A stretch of 64,000 bases of DNA, from the NCBI GenBank assembly GCA_963761475.1, contig CAVXGT010000010.1:62001-126000 (forward strand), given 5' to 3'. The position numbers and the translations under genes were made by a program. The DNA is from Ga0077555 sp963761475 (GTDB lineage Bacteria; Pseudomonadota; Alphaproteobacteria; Rhizobiales; Hyphomicrobiaceae). Shown piece after piece: positions 37,548-45,518 of the stretch. The notes below the pieces were generated by a model that worked only from the letters and a program-made list of their open reading frames with translations, made no database searches and was not told the origin of the DNA. Positions within the stretch are counted from its first letter, which is position 1. Each line of letters starts with the position of its first letter.

Positions 37548-37617
37548 AGGCGTCTTCTATTGAATTCGCCGGCCCCACAGACCGCCCCTCCGCGCGCAAA
37601 TTCGCCTAGGTAATCGC

Positions 37618-40029
37618 CTAAAGAAATCCCCTCGCGTTGCTCACCCACTCAGCGCCAAGCGGGCGCTCCAGCGCACGCCGGCCGACGGCCGCGACCGCGG
37701 CCCGCCGCAAGCCGCGCCCCTTGCGGTGAGCGCAGCGCGACCTCTTGGCAGCGCCACACGCGCCGTGAGCAAAAAAACCTACCCTTTCCCAAAAGCCGAA
37801 GTCGGGCGCGAACGCGCCGCTCTCGATCACCAGCTCCCGGATGCGTCCGCTGTAGCGAAACACCCCGTGCCGCGCTTTGAGCTCCCAGCTCACCGGTCCG
37901 CGTCGATCGAGTCCGATGTCGAGCCCTTCGTGGAACCCGTACATCATCGTCGGGCTGAGGTCGCTCCACTCACCGCCAGTCTCGCCGTCCATCACCAGCC
38001 GGCCCCGCCCGCGCCGCTTGCCAAGCGCCTCGTACTCAAGCCGCGCCACCCGATCGCCTTCCGCCACCTCGGGCCCACTCAGCGTGTGATACTCGCCGAA
38101 CCCGTTGTAGACGAGGTGCAGCCGCCCGTTCTCGATGTAGGCCACCATGCCACCTGTGATATCGCCGATGGCGAACAGAACACCTTGATCGCCTGGACTC
38201 TGCGTGAAGCCCACACTGATCGAATAGGACCGGTCGGCGATCAGCGGCACGATGATGCCGCGATGCACGCTCTGTGCATTCGGCAGGAAACGCCGCGTGC
38301 TGGTGGCCGGTGGCCGCTGGTGCGCGGGCAGCTCGTTGAACTTCTGGATCGGGCTGCGGCTGTCCAGCGGATATACCATGTTCTGCCACGCCGCCTCGTC
38401 GAACGCCTCCACCAGCTCCTTGAGTTTGTCGGGATGCTGCTTGGCGACATCGACGCTTTCCGAGAAGTCCTCCGCATGCACGTGCAGCGTCCAGTTCTCG
38501 AAATCGATCGGAGAGCCCTTGCGCTGTAGCGAAACCGCAATCCACCCGTCGCGATAGAAGGCCCGGTTCGCCCAGCATTCGTAATACTGCTCGCCCCGCG
38601 CCGGTTCGGCCGCCCCGTTGCGCAGCACCGGCGCGATACTCCGGCCGTGCATCGCCTTCGCGGGCTTGCCATGCGACGTCTCGAGCGGCTTGACGCCAGC
38701 GAGGTCGAGCAGCGTCGGCATGATGTCCGTCACATGCGCGAACTGCTCCCGGATCGCGCCCTTGTCTTGCAGTTGCGCAGGCCACGACACGATCAGCGAA
38801 ACCCGCCGTCCACCGCCGCCGGTATAGGTCTTGTAGGAGGGAAACGGCGTATTCGACACCTGCCCCCAGCCCTGTGGATAGAGCGCCGGCACCTGCCCCG
38901 ATCCGATCATGTCCTTGAGCGGCACATCCTTCTCGACCGCCAGCGGCGGCAGTCCGGCAAACCGCCGGTTGAAATACACCATCCCCGACGGCCCCGCCGA
39001 GCTGGTGCCGCCGTTGTCCGATGAAAACACGAACACCGTATTGTCGAGCTCCCCCATGCTCGTGAGATGCGCGACCAGCCGCCCGATGTTCTGATCGGCG
39101 CAGTCCAGCATCGCCGCATAGGCTTCCATGTGCCGCACGAACAGTCGGCGCTGGTCCTCGGGCACGTCGTCCCAGGCCGGCACATCGGGATCGCGATCCG
39201 ATAGCCGCGCGTCTGGCGGCACAATGCCCAACGCCTTCTGTCGCTGGAACCGCTCCGCACGGATCTGGTCCCAGCCCGCATCGTAGCGTCCGCGATACTT
39301 GGCGAGATCCTGCTCCTTCGCCTGCAGCGGCCCATGCACCGCATTGTTGGCGACGTAGAGGAAGAACGGCCGGTTCGGGTCCTGGTTGCGAATGTCGGAG
39401 ACGAACCCGATGGCCTTGTCCATCCAGTCGTCCGTCGCATAATAGCCCTCGGGATACTCGTCGATCGGCGCCACGATGTTGTTGTAGACCAGCCGTGCCG
39501 GAAAGAAGTAGCTCGTCTCTCCTTCCAGGAACCCATAGAACCGATCAAACCCTCGAAACGTCGGCCACGACGTGTTGGGATGCGAGCCGTTCGGCGAGTT
39601 GTGCCATTTGCCAACCCCCACCGTCGCATAGCCCGCAGCCCTGAGCGTCTCCGCAATCGTCGGCGCATCGAGTGGAATTTCGCCCGAGTAGCCTGGAAAG
39701 CCGGGATTGTTGTTGGCAAGCCATCCCGTCGACACGGAATGTGCATTCATGCCCGTCAGCAGGGCCGCCCGCGCCGGCGAACAGATCGGATGTGTCGTGT
39801 AGTGGTTGAATCGGATGCCGCGAGCTGCCAGCGCATCGATGTGGGGTGTCGCGATCTCCGACCCGTAGCAACCGACATCGGCCCACCCCAGATCGTCCAT
39901 GAAAACGACCACCACATTGGGAGCGCCGGGCGCCGGCCGCTGAGGCAGCTCCCAATGCGGCTCGGACTCTTCCCGCGTCCTCCCGACCTTGCCGGCAAAT
40001 CCTGGATATCCTGTTGGTGTCTTGCTCAT
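37618..40029 (-). CDS. type I sulfatase (arylsulfatase), with run-through tail
   Basis: A formylglycine sulfatase. The maturation motif CSPAR in HPICSPARAALLTG, the metal-site Asp pair in VVFMDDLGWADVGCYGSE, GKWHN, and SSDNGGTS place it in family S1. The large size (803 residues) and the C-terminal jelly-roll-like domain (GVLFAIGDITGGMVAYIENG) match the arylsulfatase A-like S1_4 group. No signal peptide is seen. The last 45 residues are encoded by a GC-rich repeat (37651-37770). Deleting one T from a TTTT run near 37795 would give a TAG stop at about 37785. It follows dgoA by 51 bases on the same strand. Confidence 0.85.
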   Translation of the reverse strand: MSKTPTGYPGFAGKVGRTREESEPHWELPQRPAPGAPNVVVVFMDDLGWADVGCYGSEIATPHIDALAARGIRFNHYTTHPICSPARAALLTGMNAHSVSTGWLANNNPGFPGYSGEIPLDAPTIAETLRAAGYATVGVGKWHNSPNGSHPNTSWPTFRGFDRFYGFLEGETSYFFPARLVYNNIVAPIDEYPEGYYATDDWMDKAIGFVSDIRNQDPNRPFFLYVANNAVHGPLQAKEQDLAKYRGRYDAGWDQIRAERFQRQKALGIVPPDARLSDRDPDVPAWDDVPEDQRRLFVRHMEAYAAMLDCADQNIGRLVAHLTSMGELDNTVFVFSSDNGGTSSAGPSGMVYFNRRFAGLPPLAVEKDVPLKDMIGSGQVPALYPQGWGQVSNTPFPSYKTYTGGGGRRVSLIVSWPAQLQDKGAIREQFAHVTDIMPTLLDLAGVKPLETSHGKPAKAMHGRSIAPVLRNGAAEPARGEQYYECWANRAFYRDGWIAVSLQRKGSPIDFENWTLHVHAEDFSESVDVAKQHPDKLKELVEAFDEAAWQNMVYPLDSRSPIQKFNELPAHQRPPATSTRRFLPNAQSVHRGIIVPLIADRSYSISVGFTQSPGDQGVLFAIGDITGGMVAYIENGRLHLVYNGFGEYHTLSGPEVAEGDRVARLEYEALGKRRGRGRLVMDGETGGEWSDLSPTMMYGFHEGLDIGLDRRGPVSWELKARHGVFRYSGRIRELVIESGAFAPDFGFWERVGFFAHGACGAAKRSRCAHRKGRGLRRAAVAAVGRRALERPLGAEWVSNARGFL
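37651..37770 (+). repeat. GC-rich mosaic repeat, short copy
   Basis: It begins AGCGCCAAGCGGGCGCTCCA, includes CGACCGCGGCCCGCCGC, and ends TTGGCAGCGCCACACGCGCC-GTGAGC before a 7-A run. It matches the two longer copies at 59984-60141 and 60189-60346 but lacks their central CGGATGC...GCATCCG hairpin block. It overlaps the 3' end of the sulfatase frame on the other strand. Confidence 0.75.
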
Positions 40030-40080
40030 GATTGCGTGATCCTTGTCGCTGCGCCCGAGGCGCGTGAAGTCATCCGCCCG

Positions 40081-40713
40081 TCACGGCCGGCGCACATGAT
40101 CCATGGCCTCGACCAACGCCTTCGCCGAGGTCCTCACCTCTCCCACCCCCTTGCCAGGGCTGTAGAGCGTCGAGCCGATCCCGAATGCCGACGCCCCCGC
40201 AGCCCAGAACGCTGGAATGTTCGCTGCCGAGATCCCGCCGACCGGCACCAACTTCACATGCCCTGGCAGCACTGCGCGGATCGACTTCACCACCGGCGGC
40301 CCGATCATCTCGGCCGGAAACAGCTTGAGCCCGTCAGCACCCGCTGCCAGCGCCGCGAACGCCTCGGTCGGCGTCGCAATGCCCGGCAGGCACCACAGCT
40401 GCTGCGCTTTAGCCTCACGCACCACCTCGAGATCGCTATGCGGCATGACAATGAGCCGGCCGCCGGCCTCGCGCACCGCCGCCACGTCACCCACCCGCGT
40501 CACCGTTCCTGCCCCGATCACCGCCCTGTGGCCGAGCCTCTGCGACAACTGCCGGATCGACTGCAGCGGCTGCGGCGAGTTGAGCGGCACTTCGATCACC
40601 CGGAAGCCCGCGTCCACTAGCGTGTCGCCGATCCCATCGACCTCGTCCGGCGTGATGCCGCGCAGAATGGCCACCAACGGGCACGCCTCGAGCGCTGTCT
40701 CCAGTTCACTCAT
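40081..40713 (-). CDS. dgoA: 2-dehydro-3-deoxy-6-phosphogalactonate aldolase
   Basis: Cleaves KDPGal to pyruvate and glyceraldehyde-3-phosphate in the De Ley-Doudoroff route. The 210-residue TIM-barrel aldolase has VAILRGITPDEV (Arg/Glu pair), VIGAGTVTRVGDV and the Schiff-base Lys in DGLKLFPAEM. VKLVPVGGIS follows, as in KDPG/KDPGal aldolases. The start at 40713 (MSELETALEACPLVAIL) overlaps the end of dgoK. Paired with dgoK, KDPGal is favoured over KDPG. Confidence 0.9.
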   Translation of the reverse strand: MSELETALEACPLVAILRGITPDEVDGIGDTLVDAGFRVIEVPLNSPQPLQSIRQLSQRLGHRAVIGAGTVTRVGDVAAVREAGGRLIVMPHSDLEVVREAKAQQLWCLPGIATPTEAFAALAAGADGLKLFPAEMIGPPVVKSIRAVLPGHVKLVPVGGISAANIPAFWAAGASAFGIGSTLYSPGKGVGEVRTSAKALVEAMDHVRRP

Positions 40714-41639
40714 GCCGAACCTCCGATCATACGGGCAGCACCCGCAATGGCGTGGTGCCCCAGCGCGACACAATCGGGCTCAGCTCGCCGGCACGCAATC
40801 CCAAGACTGTCCGCGGCCAGCGCATAGCGCCCGACCAGCGCGTCATTGCCGATCAAGGTCACGGTCTCTCCGCTACGCGCACCGTCGGAGATCTCCGCTC
40901 CGATCACCAGCCCCGACAGGTAGCCCGCGATCTCGCCCCCGCCGAGCCGATCGAACAGCCCGAGCGTGCGAGCCGCAAACATCCGGTTGAGCAGGGCCCC
41001 GGGTCCTCCCTCGCGCGCGCCCGCCGCCACCCCGGCGATGAAAGCCGCTGCATCGTCCACCACCGCATCCGTCATCAGCCGGCCCAGAATGGTGTGCCCC
41101 TTGAGCGCCCCGAACACTTCGCCCGTCATGTAGGTCGAAAAATGCGCGATCCGCCCACCTTCGACGCGCACCCACTTCGAATGCGTGCCCGGCAGCACGA
41201 AGACGCCGGCACCATCGGCTTTGCCCTTCAGCGCGCCGATGATCTGCGTCTCCTCCCCCCGCATCACATCCGGCATGCCTTGCGTTTCGATCGAAAGCCC
41301 GGGGACGATCGCGAGCGGTCCTCGCCCGGCCTGCCCCTGGTCGATCCGCATCAAGCCTTGGCCAATCGCAACGAGCCCTGCCGGACACGCGATATACGGC
41401 GCCTCCCGCCATCCCTGCCGCGAGCCGATCATGCCAGACAGCAGCACCGGCAAAGCTCCGTGCGCGGCGAGCCATCCGCCTATCCCTTCCATCAGCGTCG
41501 CCTCGAACGCCCCATCCGCCACATTGAGGATCCCGCGTCCGCTGCTCGCCTGCTCGAGCACCTTTCCAGCCCCATCGATCAGATATCCGCGCCACGAGGT
41601 CGTTCCCCAGTCGACGCCGATCAGCCAGCCTTCAGCCAT
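40710..41639 (-). CDS. dgoK: 2-dehydro-3-deoxygalactonokinase
   Basis: Phosphorylates KDGal to KDPGal with ATP. The 309-residue protein reads IGVDWGTTSWRGYLIDGAG (phosphate 1 of the actin-like ATPase fold), LLSGMIGSRQGWREAPYIAC, LPGTHSKWVRVEGG and FSTYMTGEVFGAL, all DgoK signatures. It overlaps dgoA by 4 bases (ATGA). Galactonate dehydratase is not in the window. Confidence 0.93.
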   Translation of the reverse strand: MAEGWLIGVDWGTTSWRGYLIDGAGKVLEQASSGRGILNVADGAFEATLMEGIGGWLAAHGALPVLLSGMIGSRQGWREAPYIACPAGLVAIGQGLMRIDQGQAGRGPLAIVPGLSIETQGMPDVMRGEETQIIGALKGKADGAGVFVLPGTHSKWVRVEGGRIAHFSTYMTGEVFGALKGHTILGRLMTDAVVDDAAAFIAGVAAGAREGGPGALLNRMFAARTLGLFDRLGGGEIAGYLSGLVIGAEISDGARSGETVTLIGNDALVGRYALAADSLGIACRRAEPDCVALGHHAIAGAARMIGGSA

Positions 41640-41850
41640 GATTGTCCACCTTCGGGGGCTTTCCAGTGCCCAAACCTACCGCGTCGCTTTCAGCCCCCAC
41701 CAGCAATATTCTCGTGCCGCGATGCCGGCCCTATCCCTTGCGAGAAAGGCGGGCTAGGCTATCTTTTGTGCGAAGGTCGAAGTCCGGTCGGGCTCGGCCC
41801 CTGTTGACCACTCAGTCGCAGGTTCGGCCTTTTGACCGGCCGGTGGGAGT

Positions 41851-42684
41851 ATGTGTGCCATGGCGGTCATAGCAATGACGCGTGAAATGGCGACGCTCGG
41901 TCGAGACGTCGCCGCTGGCCTCGCCGAGCGATTGGGCCTCGTCGTCGTACATCACGAGTTGGTGGCCCAGGATATCGCCGAGCGGTCCGGCATGCGCGAG
42001 AGCGAGGTGCAGCGCTTCCTCGAAGGCGAGGCCTCGCTGCTGCAGCGCTGGCGCATCGACCGCAATCGTATGTCCCGCTACACCTCCGAGGAAATTCTCG
42101 AGCTCGCCGTCAAGGGCAATGTGCTCATCCGCGGCTGGGGCGCCACCTATCTGCTCCGCTCCGTGCCGCACGTACTCTGCGTGCGCATCTGCGCGCCGAT
42201 GCCAGACCGCGAGGACGTACTCATGCAGCGCCTCGGCCTCGACGACCGGGCCGCCGCGCGCCGCGAGATCGAGCGCAACGACGCCGCCCACAACGGCACC
42301 ATGCAACGCCTCTTCGGCATCGACTGGACCGACCCCGCTCTCTATGCCTTGGTGTTGAACACCGCTCGCATCCCCGTTGCCGACTGCGTCGAGCACATCG
42401 TTCGGCTCGCCCAATCGCAGCCGTTCCAGGAGACGCCCGCATCGCGTCAGGCTCTGAGCGACCAGCTCACGCTGTCCAAGGTCCATACCGCACTCGACAA
42501 GCGTTTTGGCAGCTCATCGAGCGCGCTCGGCATCGATGCCGAGGTGACCGAGGGCAAGGTCACTCTCAAAGGTGCGCTGAGTGACCAGAAGATGATCGCC
42601 GAGGCCGTCCGTCTGATGCATGGCGTTCCCGGCGTCACACGTGTGGAAAGCCGTATCGGCCATCTCGCCTTCTCGCGCGATTGA
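41851..42684 (+). CDS. cytidylate-kinase-like domain fused to BON domain
   Basis: A 277-residue protein. Residues 1-200 match the cytidylate-kinase-like (AAK-type) family: AVIAMTREMATLGRDVAAGL replaces the normal P-loop, then LVVVHHELVAQDIAE, NVLIRGWGATYLLR, VCAPM-type LCVRICAPMPDREDVL and NTARIPVADCVEHI. Residues 205-277 form a BON domain (VHTALDKRF, VTLKGALSDQKMIAEAVRL, GVTRVESRI). BON domains bind membranes or ligands in the periplasm, yet no signal peptide is seen, so the role is unclear. An alternative start lies at 41860 (MAVIAMTREM). Confidence 0.82.
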   Translation: MCAMAVIAMTREMATLGRDVAAGLAERLGLVVVHHELVAQDIAERSGMRESEVQRFLEGEASLLQRWRIDRNRMSRYTSEEILELAVKGNVLIRGWGATYLLRSVPHVLCVRICAPMPDREDVLMQRLGLDDRAAARREIERNDAAHNGTMQRLFGIDWTDPALYALVLNTARIPVADCVEHIVRLAQSQPFQETPASRQALSDQLTLSKVHTALDKRFGSSSSALGIDAEVTEGKVTLKGALSDQKMIAEAVRLMHGVPGVTRVESRIGHLAFSRD

Positions 42685-42742
42685 GGCAGCACCTTCGCCT
42701 GCGGGCCGATGTACGCCGGCTGGATCAACCATGGAGTCCATC

Positions 42743-43180
42743 ATGACCGACAAACCCTTCGCCACCGGCCACTGCCTGTGCGGCGCTGTCACCTACACCA
42801 TCAATGCAGCCCCGGCCATGACCGGCCAATGCCATTGCAAGGATTGCCAGCGCGCCTCCGGCACCGGCCACATGTCGCTCGCCTTCTTCAAGCGCGACGA
42901 CGTCGCCCTGGATGGACAAACGGCGAGCTTCTCCGTCAAGGCCGACAGCGGCAACATCAACACGCGCCACTTCTGCCCGAAATGCGGCGGCCGCGTCTAT
43001 GGTGAGAACTCCGCGCGCCCCGGCGTCATCGGCATCAACGTCGGCTCGCTCGACGACAACGCCTGGTTCAAGCCGGACCGCGTCGTCTACATCAAGGATC
43101 AACCGCCCTGGGACGTCACCGCGACCGACGTGCCGCGCTTTGACATGATGCCACCTCCGCCGGCCCCGCCAAAAAGCTGA
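42743..43180 (+). CDS. GFA-domain protein (CENP-V/GFA family)
   Basis: A 145-residue zinc protein. Cys ligands are visible in GHCLCGAV, GQCHCKDCQRASG and FCPKCGGRVYGE, the classical GFA pattern with two zinc sites. Named members include S-(hydroxymethyl)glutathione synthase, but most have no proven activity. MTDKPFATGHC at 42743 is used; ATG at 42731 (MESIMTDK) is a second candidate. Pro-rich C-terminus. Confidence 0.88.
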   Translation: MTDKPFATGHCLCGAVTYTINAAPAMTGQCHCKDCQRASGTGHMSLAFFKRDDVALDGQTASFSVKADSGNINTRHFCPKCGGRVYGENSARPGVIGINVGSLDDNAWFKPDRVVYIKDQPPWDVTATDVPRFDMMPPPPAPPKS

Positions 43181-43249
43181 GCCGGCAGGCAAGCCGACGC
43201 GGCAAGTAACACCACCTGTTGAGGTGAGTGAGCCGCCTCCGCGCCAGTC

Positions 43250-43756
43250 TTAGGCCGCCGCCTTGATGTTCGACCGCTGCACCCGGTCGAGGTTGGCGCC
43301 CTCGATGCGAATGAGCTTCGTCGGTCCATCCCACTTCGGCGAATGCACCGCGCCGACCTTGTAGTAGTGGCAGTCCCCGGGCGTCAGCATGTAGCTGCGC
43401 TCTTTTTCGACCAATGTCGGCGTCTCGCCCGAGCCCTTGCTCACGATCTGCCAGTCGGTCATCTCCGTGTTGCCTTCCGCAAGCCCATAGATCGCCCACG
43501 CCGTGCCGTGGTCGTGTGGGCTACCCGTATGTGCCTTGTCGTAGACGTGGCCGCAGATGCAGAAGCCGAGCTCGGGGTCCTCATAGAGCACCTTGCGCGG
43601 CTTGCATTGATCCGCCGTCACGTGCTTGGCAACGAAGTCCTTGTCGAGCAGCGCCTTCGAGACGTGCTCCCGCACCTTCGCGATCCCACCGGAACCGGCA
43701 TCCGCCTTCAGCGCCGACTTGATATCCGCCGCAAACTGTTCGAGCGTGTAAGACAT
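43250..43756 (-). CDS. cupin-fold protein (cysteine dioxygenase-like)
   Basis: A 168-residue protein with an N-terminal helical region (MSYTLEQFAADIKSALKAD) and a cupin barrel containing SPHDHGTAWAIYGLAEGNTE, where HxH and a downstream Glu suit a mononuclear metal site, and SYMLTPGDCHYYKVGAVH with the third His. The pattern fits cysteine-dioxygenase-type cupins. Substrate unknown. It diverges from the 2OG oxygenase gene, with a 20-bp palindrome just upstream of its start. Confidence 0.75.
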   Translation of the reverse strand: MSYTLEQFAADIKSALKADAGSGGIAKVREHVSKALLDKDFVAKHVTADQCKPRKVLYEDPELGFCICGHVYDKAHTGSPHDHGTAWAIYGLAEGNTEMTDWQIVSKGSGETPTLVEKERSYMLTPGDCHYYKVGAVHSPKWDGPTKLIRIEGANLDRVQRSNIKAAA

Positions 43757-43775
43757 GGCGTTTCTCCTCACAATC

Positions 43776-43795
43776 GGGCATTTCGCGAAATGCCC
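43776..43795. promoter_or_regulatory. 20-bp perfect palindrome, possible operator
   Basis: GGGCATTTCGCGAAATGCCC is a perfect 20-base palindrome, 20 bases upstream of the cupin gene start and in the divergent gap before the 2OG oxygenase gene. Such symmetry suits a dimeric repressor. The rest of the 237-bp gap has no gene. Confidence 0.5.
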
Positions 43796-43993
43796 CGTTC
43801 GCCCAAGGGGGCTTGTGAGAAACGATGCGCCACACCGCCAATCCGGTCAACTCGTCTGGCGCGAGCACTTAGCCGCATTAAAAATGCTCAGGCGTTCCGC
43901 ACGGCCACCTCGCAGGCCCAAGGGTTGCCGATCCCCGAGCCCATCGCTACCTTCACGCCATCGAACGAGGCAACCGAGGCTCGGTGGCGCCCT

Positions 43994-44992
43994 ATGACCG
44001 CATCAGAAGTTGAGACCATCCCCGTCATTGATCTCGCAAGCTGGCCGGCCGACGCTCTGGCACCGCCCGCAGACGTCGTCCGTCAGGCCGATGCAGCCCT
44101 GCGCAACGTCGGCTTCTTCGTCCTCACCGGCCACGGCGTCGCGCGCGCCACGATCGATAGCGCGTTTGCCCAAGCCGCCCGCTTCCACGACCAGTCACTC
44201 GAAGCCAAACTCGCCGTCCGCCTCGACCGCAACAACAACGGCTACATGCCGGCGAAATCGACCACCATCCGCACCTCGACCGTTGCCGACAACAAGGGTG
44301 TCGATCTCAACGAGGCCTTCTTTTTTCGCCCGCAGCTGAGCCCCGATCACCCCGACGTCATCGCGGGCCGCCAATTTCGGGGCCTCAACCAGTGGCCTGA
44401 CGACCTCCCAGGCTTCCGCGACACCTGCCTCGCCTATGCCGACGAGATGCACGCCCTTGCCACACGATTACTGCGCGTGCTCGAAAGTGTTTTGGCCCTT
44501 CCGCCGCGCTGGTTCGATAGCGCCTTCCGCGACCCCCAATGGGTCACGCGCTTTTCGCATTATTTCCCGACCGCGGAGACCGACGCCGCCTATGGCCTCT
44601 CTCCGCACACCGATGCCAGCTTCTTCACGCTGCTCCCGCAAACCGAAGTGCCGGGCCTCGAGGTCCGCCTCCCCGATGGGCGATGGATCGCACCGCCGTT
44701 CCTCCCGGGCTCCATCGTCTTCAATTCGGGCGACATGCTGCATCGCTGGTCGAACGGCTGCCTTTTGTCGACGCCGCACCGCGCCAAGCCACCCGTCGGC
44801 CGCGATCGCTATGCCATTCCCTTTTTCCATGGGCCCAACTGGGATGCCGAGATCAAATGCCTCGACACCTGCCTAGCGTCGGGCACAACTCCGCGCTGGC
44901 CACCCATCACCTTCGCCGACTACATGACCTGGTGGTATGAGAACAACTACGCCAGCGCCCACGCCAAGCTCGCTGCCGAGACGCCCACCTGA
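43994..44992 (+). CDS. isopenicillin-N-synthase-like 2OG-Fe(II) oxygenase
   Basis: A 332-residue oxygenase of the IPNS/plant-flavonoid type. It has an N-terminal DIOX_N block (IPVIDLASWPADAL, NVGFFVLTGHGV), the HxD of SPHTDASFFTLLPQ, the distal His in STPHRAK, and the 2-oxoglutarate-binding Arg in RYAIPFFHGPNWD. The start at 43994 is chosen over a long upstream open frame that is antisense to the cupin gene. Substrate unknown. Confidence 0.88.
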   Translation: MTASEVETIPVIDLASWPADALAPPADVVRQADAALRNVGFFVLTGHGVARATIDSAFAQAARFHDQSLEAKLAVRLDRNNNGYMPAKSTTIRTSTVADNKGVDLNEAFFFRPQLSPDHPDVIAGRQFRGLNQWPDDLPGFRDTCLAYADEMHALATRLLRVLESVLALPPRWFDSAFRDPQWVTRFSHYFPTAETDAAYGLSPHTDASFFTLLPQTEVPGLEVRLPDGRWIAPPFLPGSIVFNSGDMLHRWSNGCLLSTPHRAKPPVGRDRYAIPFFHGPNWDAEIKCLDTCLASGTTPRWPPITFADYMTWWYENNYASAHAKLAAETPT

Positions 44993-45049
44993 CGCTCCAC
45001 CACGCAGCCTCTCGCAAGGTGTCCCTTCTCGCCGCTCGTCACCGCAGGG

Positions 45050-45091
45050 CTGCCACTTGGCATCGCGACACGCCCCGTGGGCGAAAAAACC
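45050..45091 (+). repeat. degenerate end of the GC-rich mosaic repeat
   Basis: TGCCACTTGGCATCGCGACA followed by CGCCCCGTGGGCGAAAAAAC resembles the end of the mosaic repeat near 37742-37779 (TTGGCAGCGCCACACGCGCC then GTGAGCAAAAAAAC). It lies after the 2OG oxygenase, before the convergent glutaredoxin-like gene. Confidence 0.4.
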
Positions 45092-45107
45092 CTAGCGAAA
45101 AAACACC

Positions 45108-45356
45108 CTACACCCCGACCAGCTCGCGCACCTTCTCCGGCGTCAACACTTCGCCCGCATAGATCGCCCCATCCACTTCCAGCGCCGGCGTCGAGCGAAT
45201 GCGCGCTTCGTCGAGGCGATCCTGCGCATCTTCATCCATCAACAGATCGCGCACCTTGTAGGCAACACCGAGCTTGGTGAGATAGCGCTTCAATTGCTCG
45301 CAAGGCGCACACATCGGCGACGTATAGACGATGATCTCTCGTGTCGAACCGCTCAT
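45108..45356 (-). CDS. glutaredoxin-like protein
   Basis: An 82-residue thioredoxin-fold protein: IIVYTSPMCAPCEQLKRYL has a CxxC (CAPC) redox site, STPALEVDG gives the cis-Pro loop. It belongs to the short NrdH/glutaredoxin-like set. It lies 162 bases after the selenoprotein gene on the same strand and could supply reducing power to it, which is inference. Confidence 0.85.
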   Translation of the reverse strand: MSGSTREIIVYTSPMCAPCEQLKRYLTKLGVAYKVRDLLMDEDAQDRLDEARIRSTPALEVDGAIYAGEVLTPEKVRELVGV

Positions 45357-45415
45357 GGCCGTCCCTCGCGCGTTTTGAAAACCTGCTTGTCAGAGAAACA
45401 TGACGTCACACGAAC

Positions 45416-45486
45416 CATGACTGCTGTGATCCCGGCAACGCGGAGGCCATCGGCCGAGGCGTTATCCGGGATCCACCGCAGTCATG
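45416..45486. terminator. long imperfect hairpin between selenoprotein and glutaredoxin genes
   Basis: CATGACTGC..TGATCCCGG.AACGC (from 45416) pairs with GCGTT..CCGGGATC...GCAGTCATG (to 45486) around a short GC loop, with a few mismatches. It has no T-run, and its CCGGGATC core recalls intergenic palindromes of alphaproteobacteria. It may end the selenoprotein transcript or be a mobile palindrome. Confidence 0.6.
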
Positions 45487-45518
45487 CGTGCGCAGCATGC
45501 GACACGACCTGGTCGCAG

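Noticed and set aside
43343..43993. A 217-residue N-terminal extension of the 2OG oxygenase.
   Set aside because: It is antisense to the cupin gene. The oxygenase family starts at MTASEVETIPVIDL.
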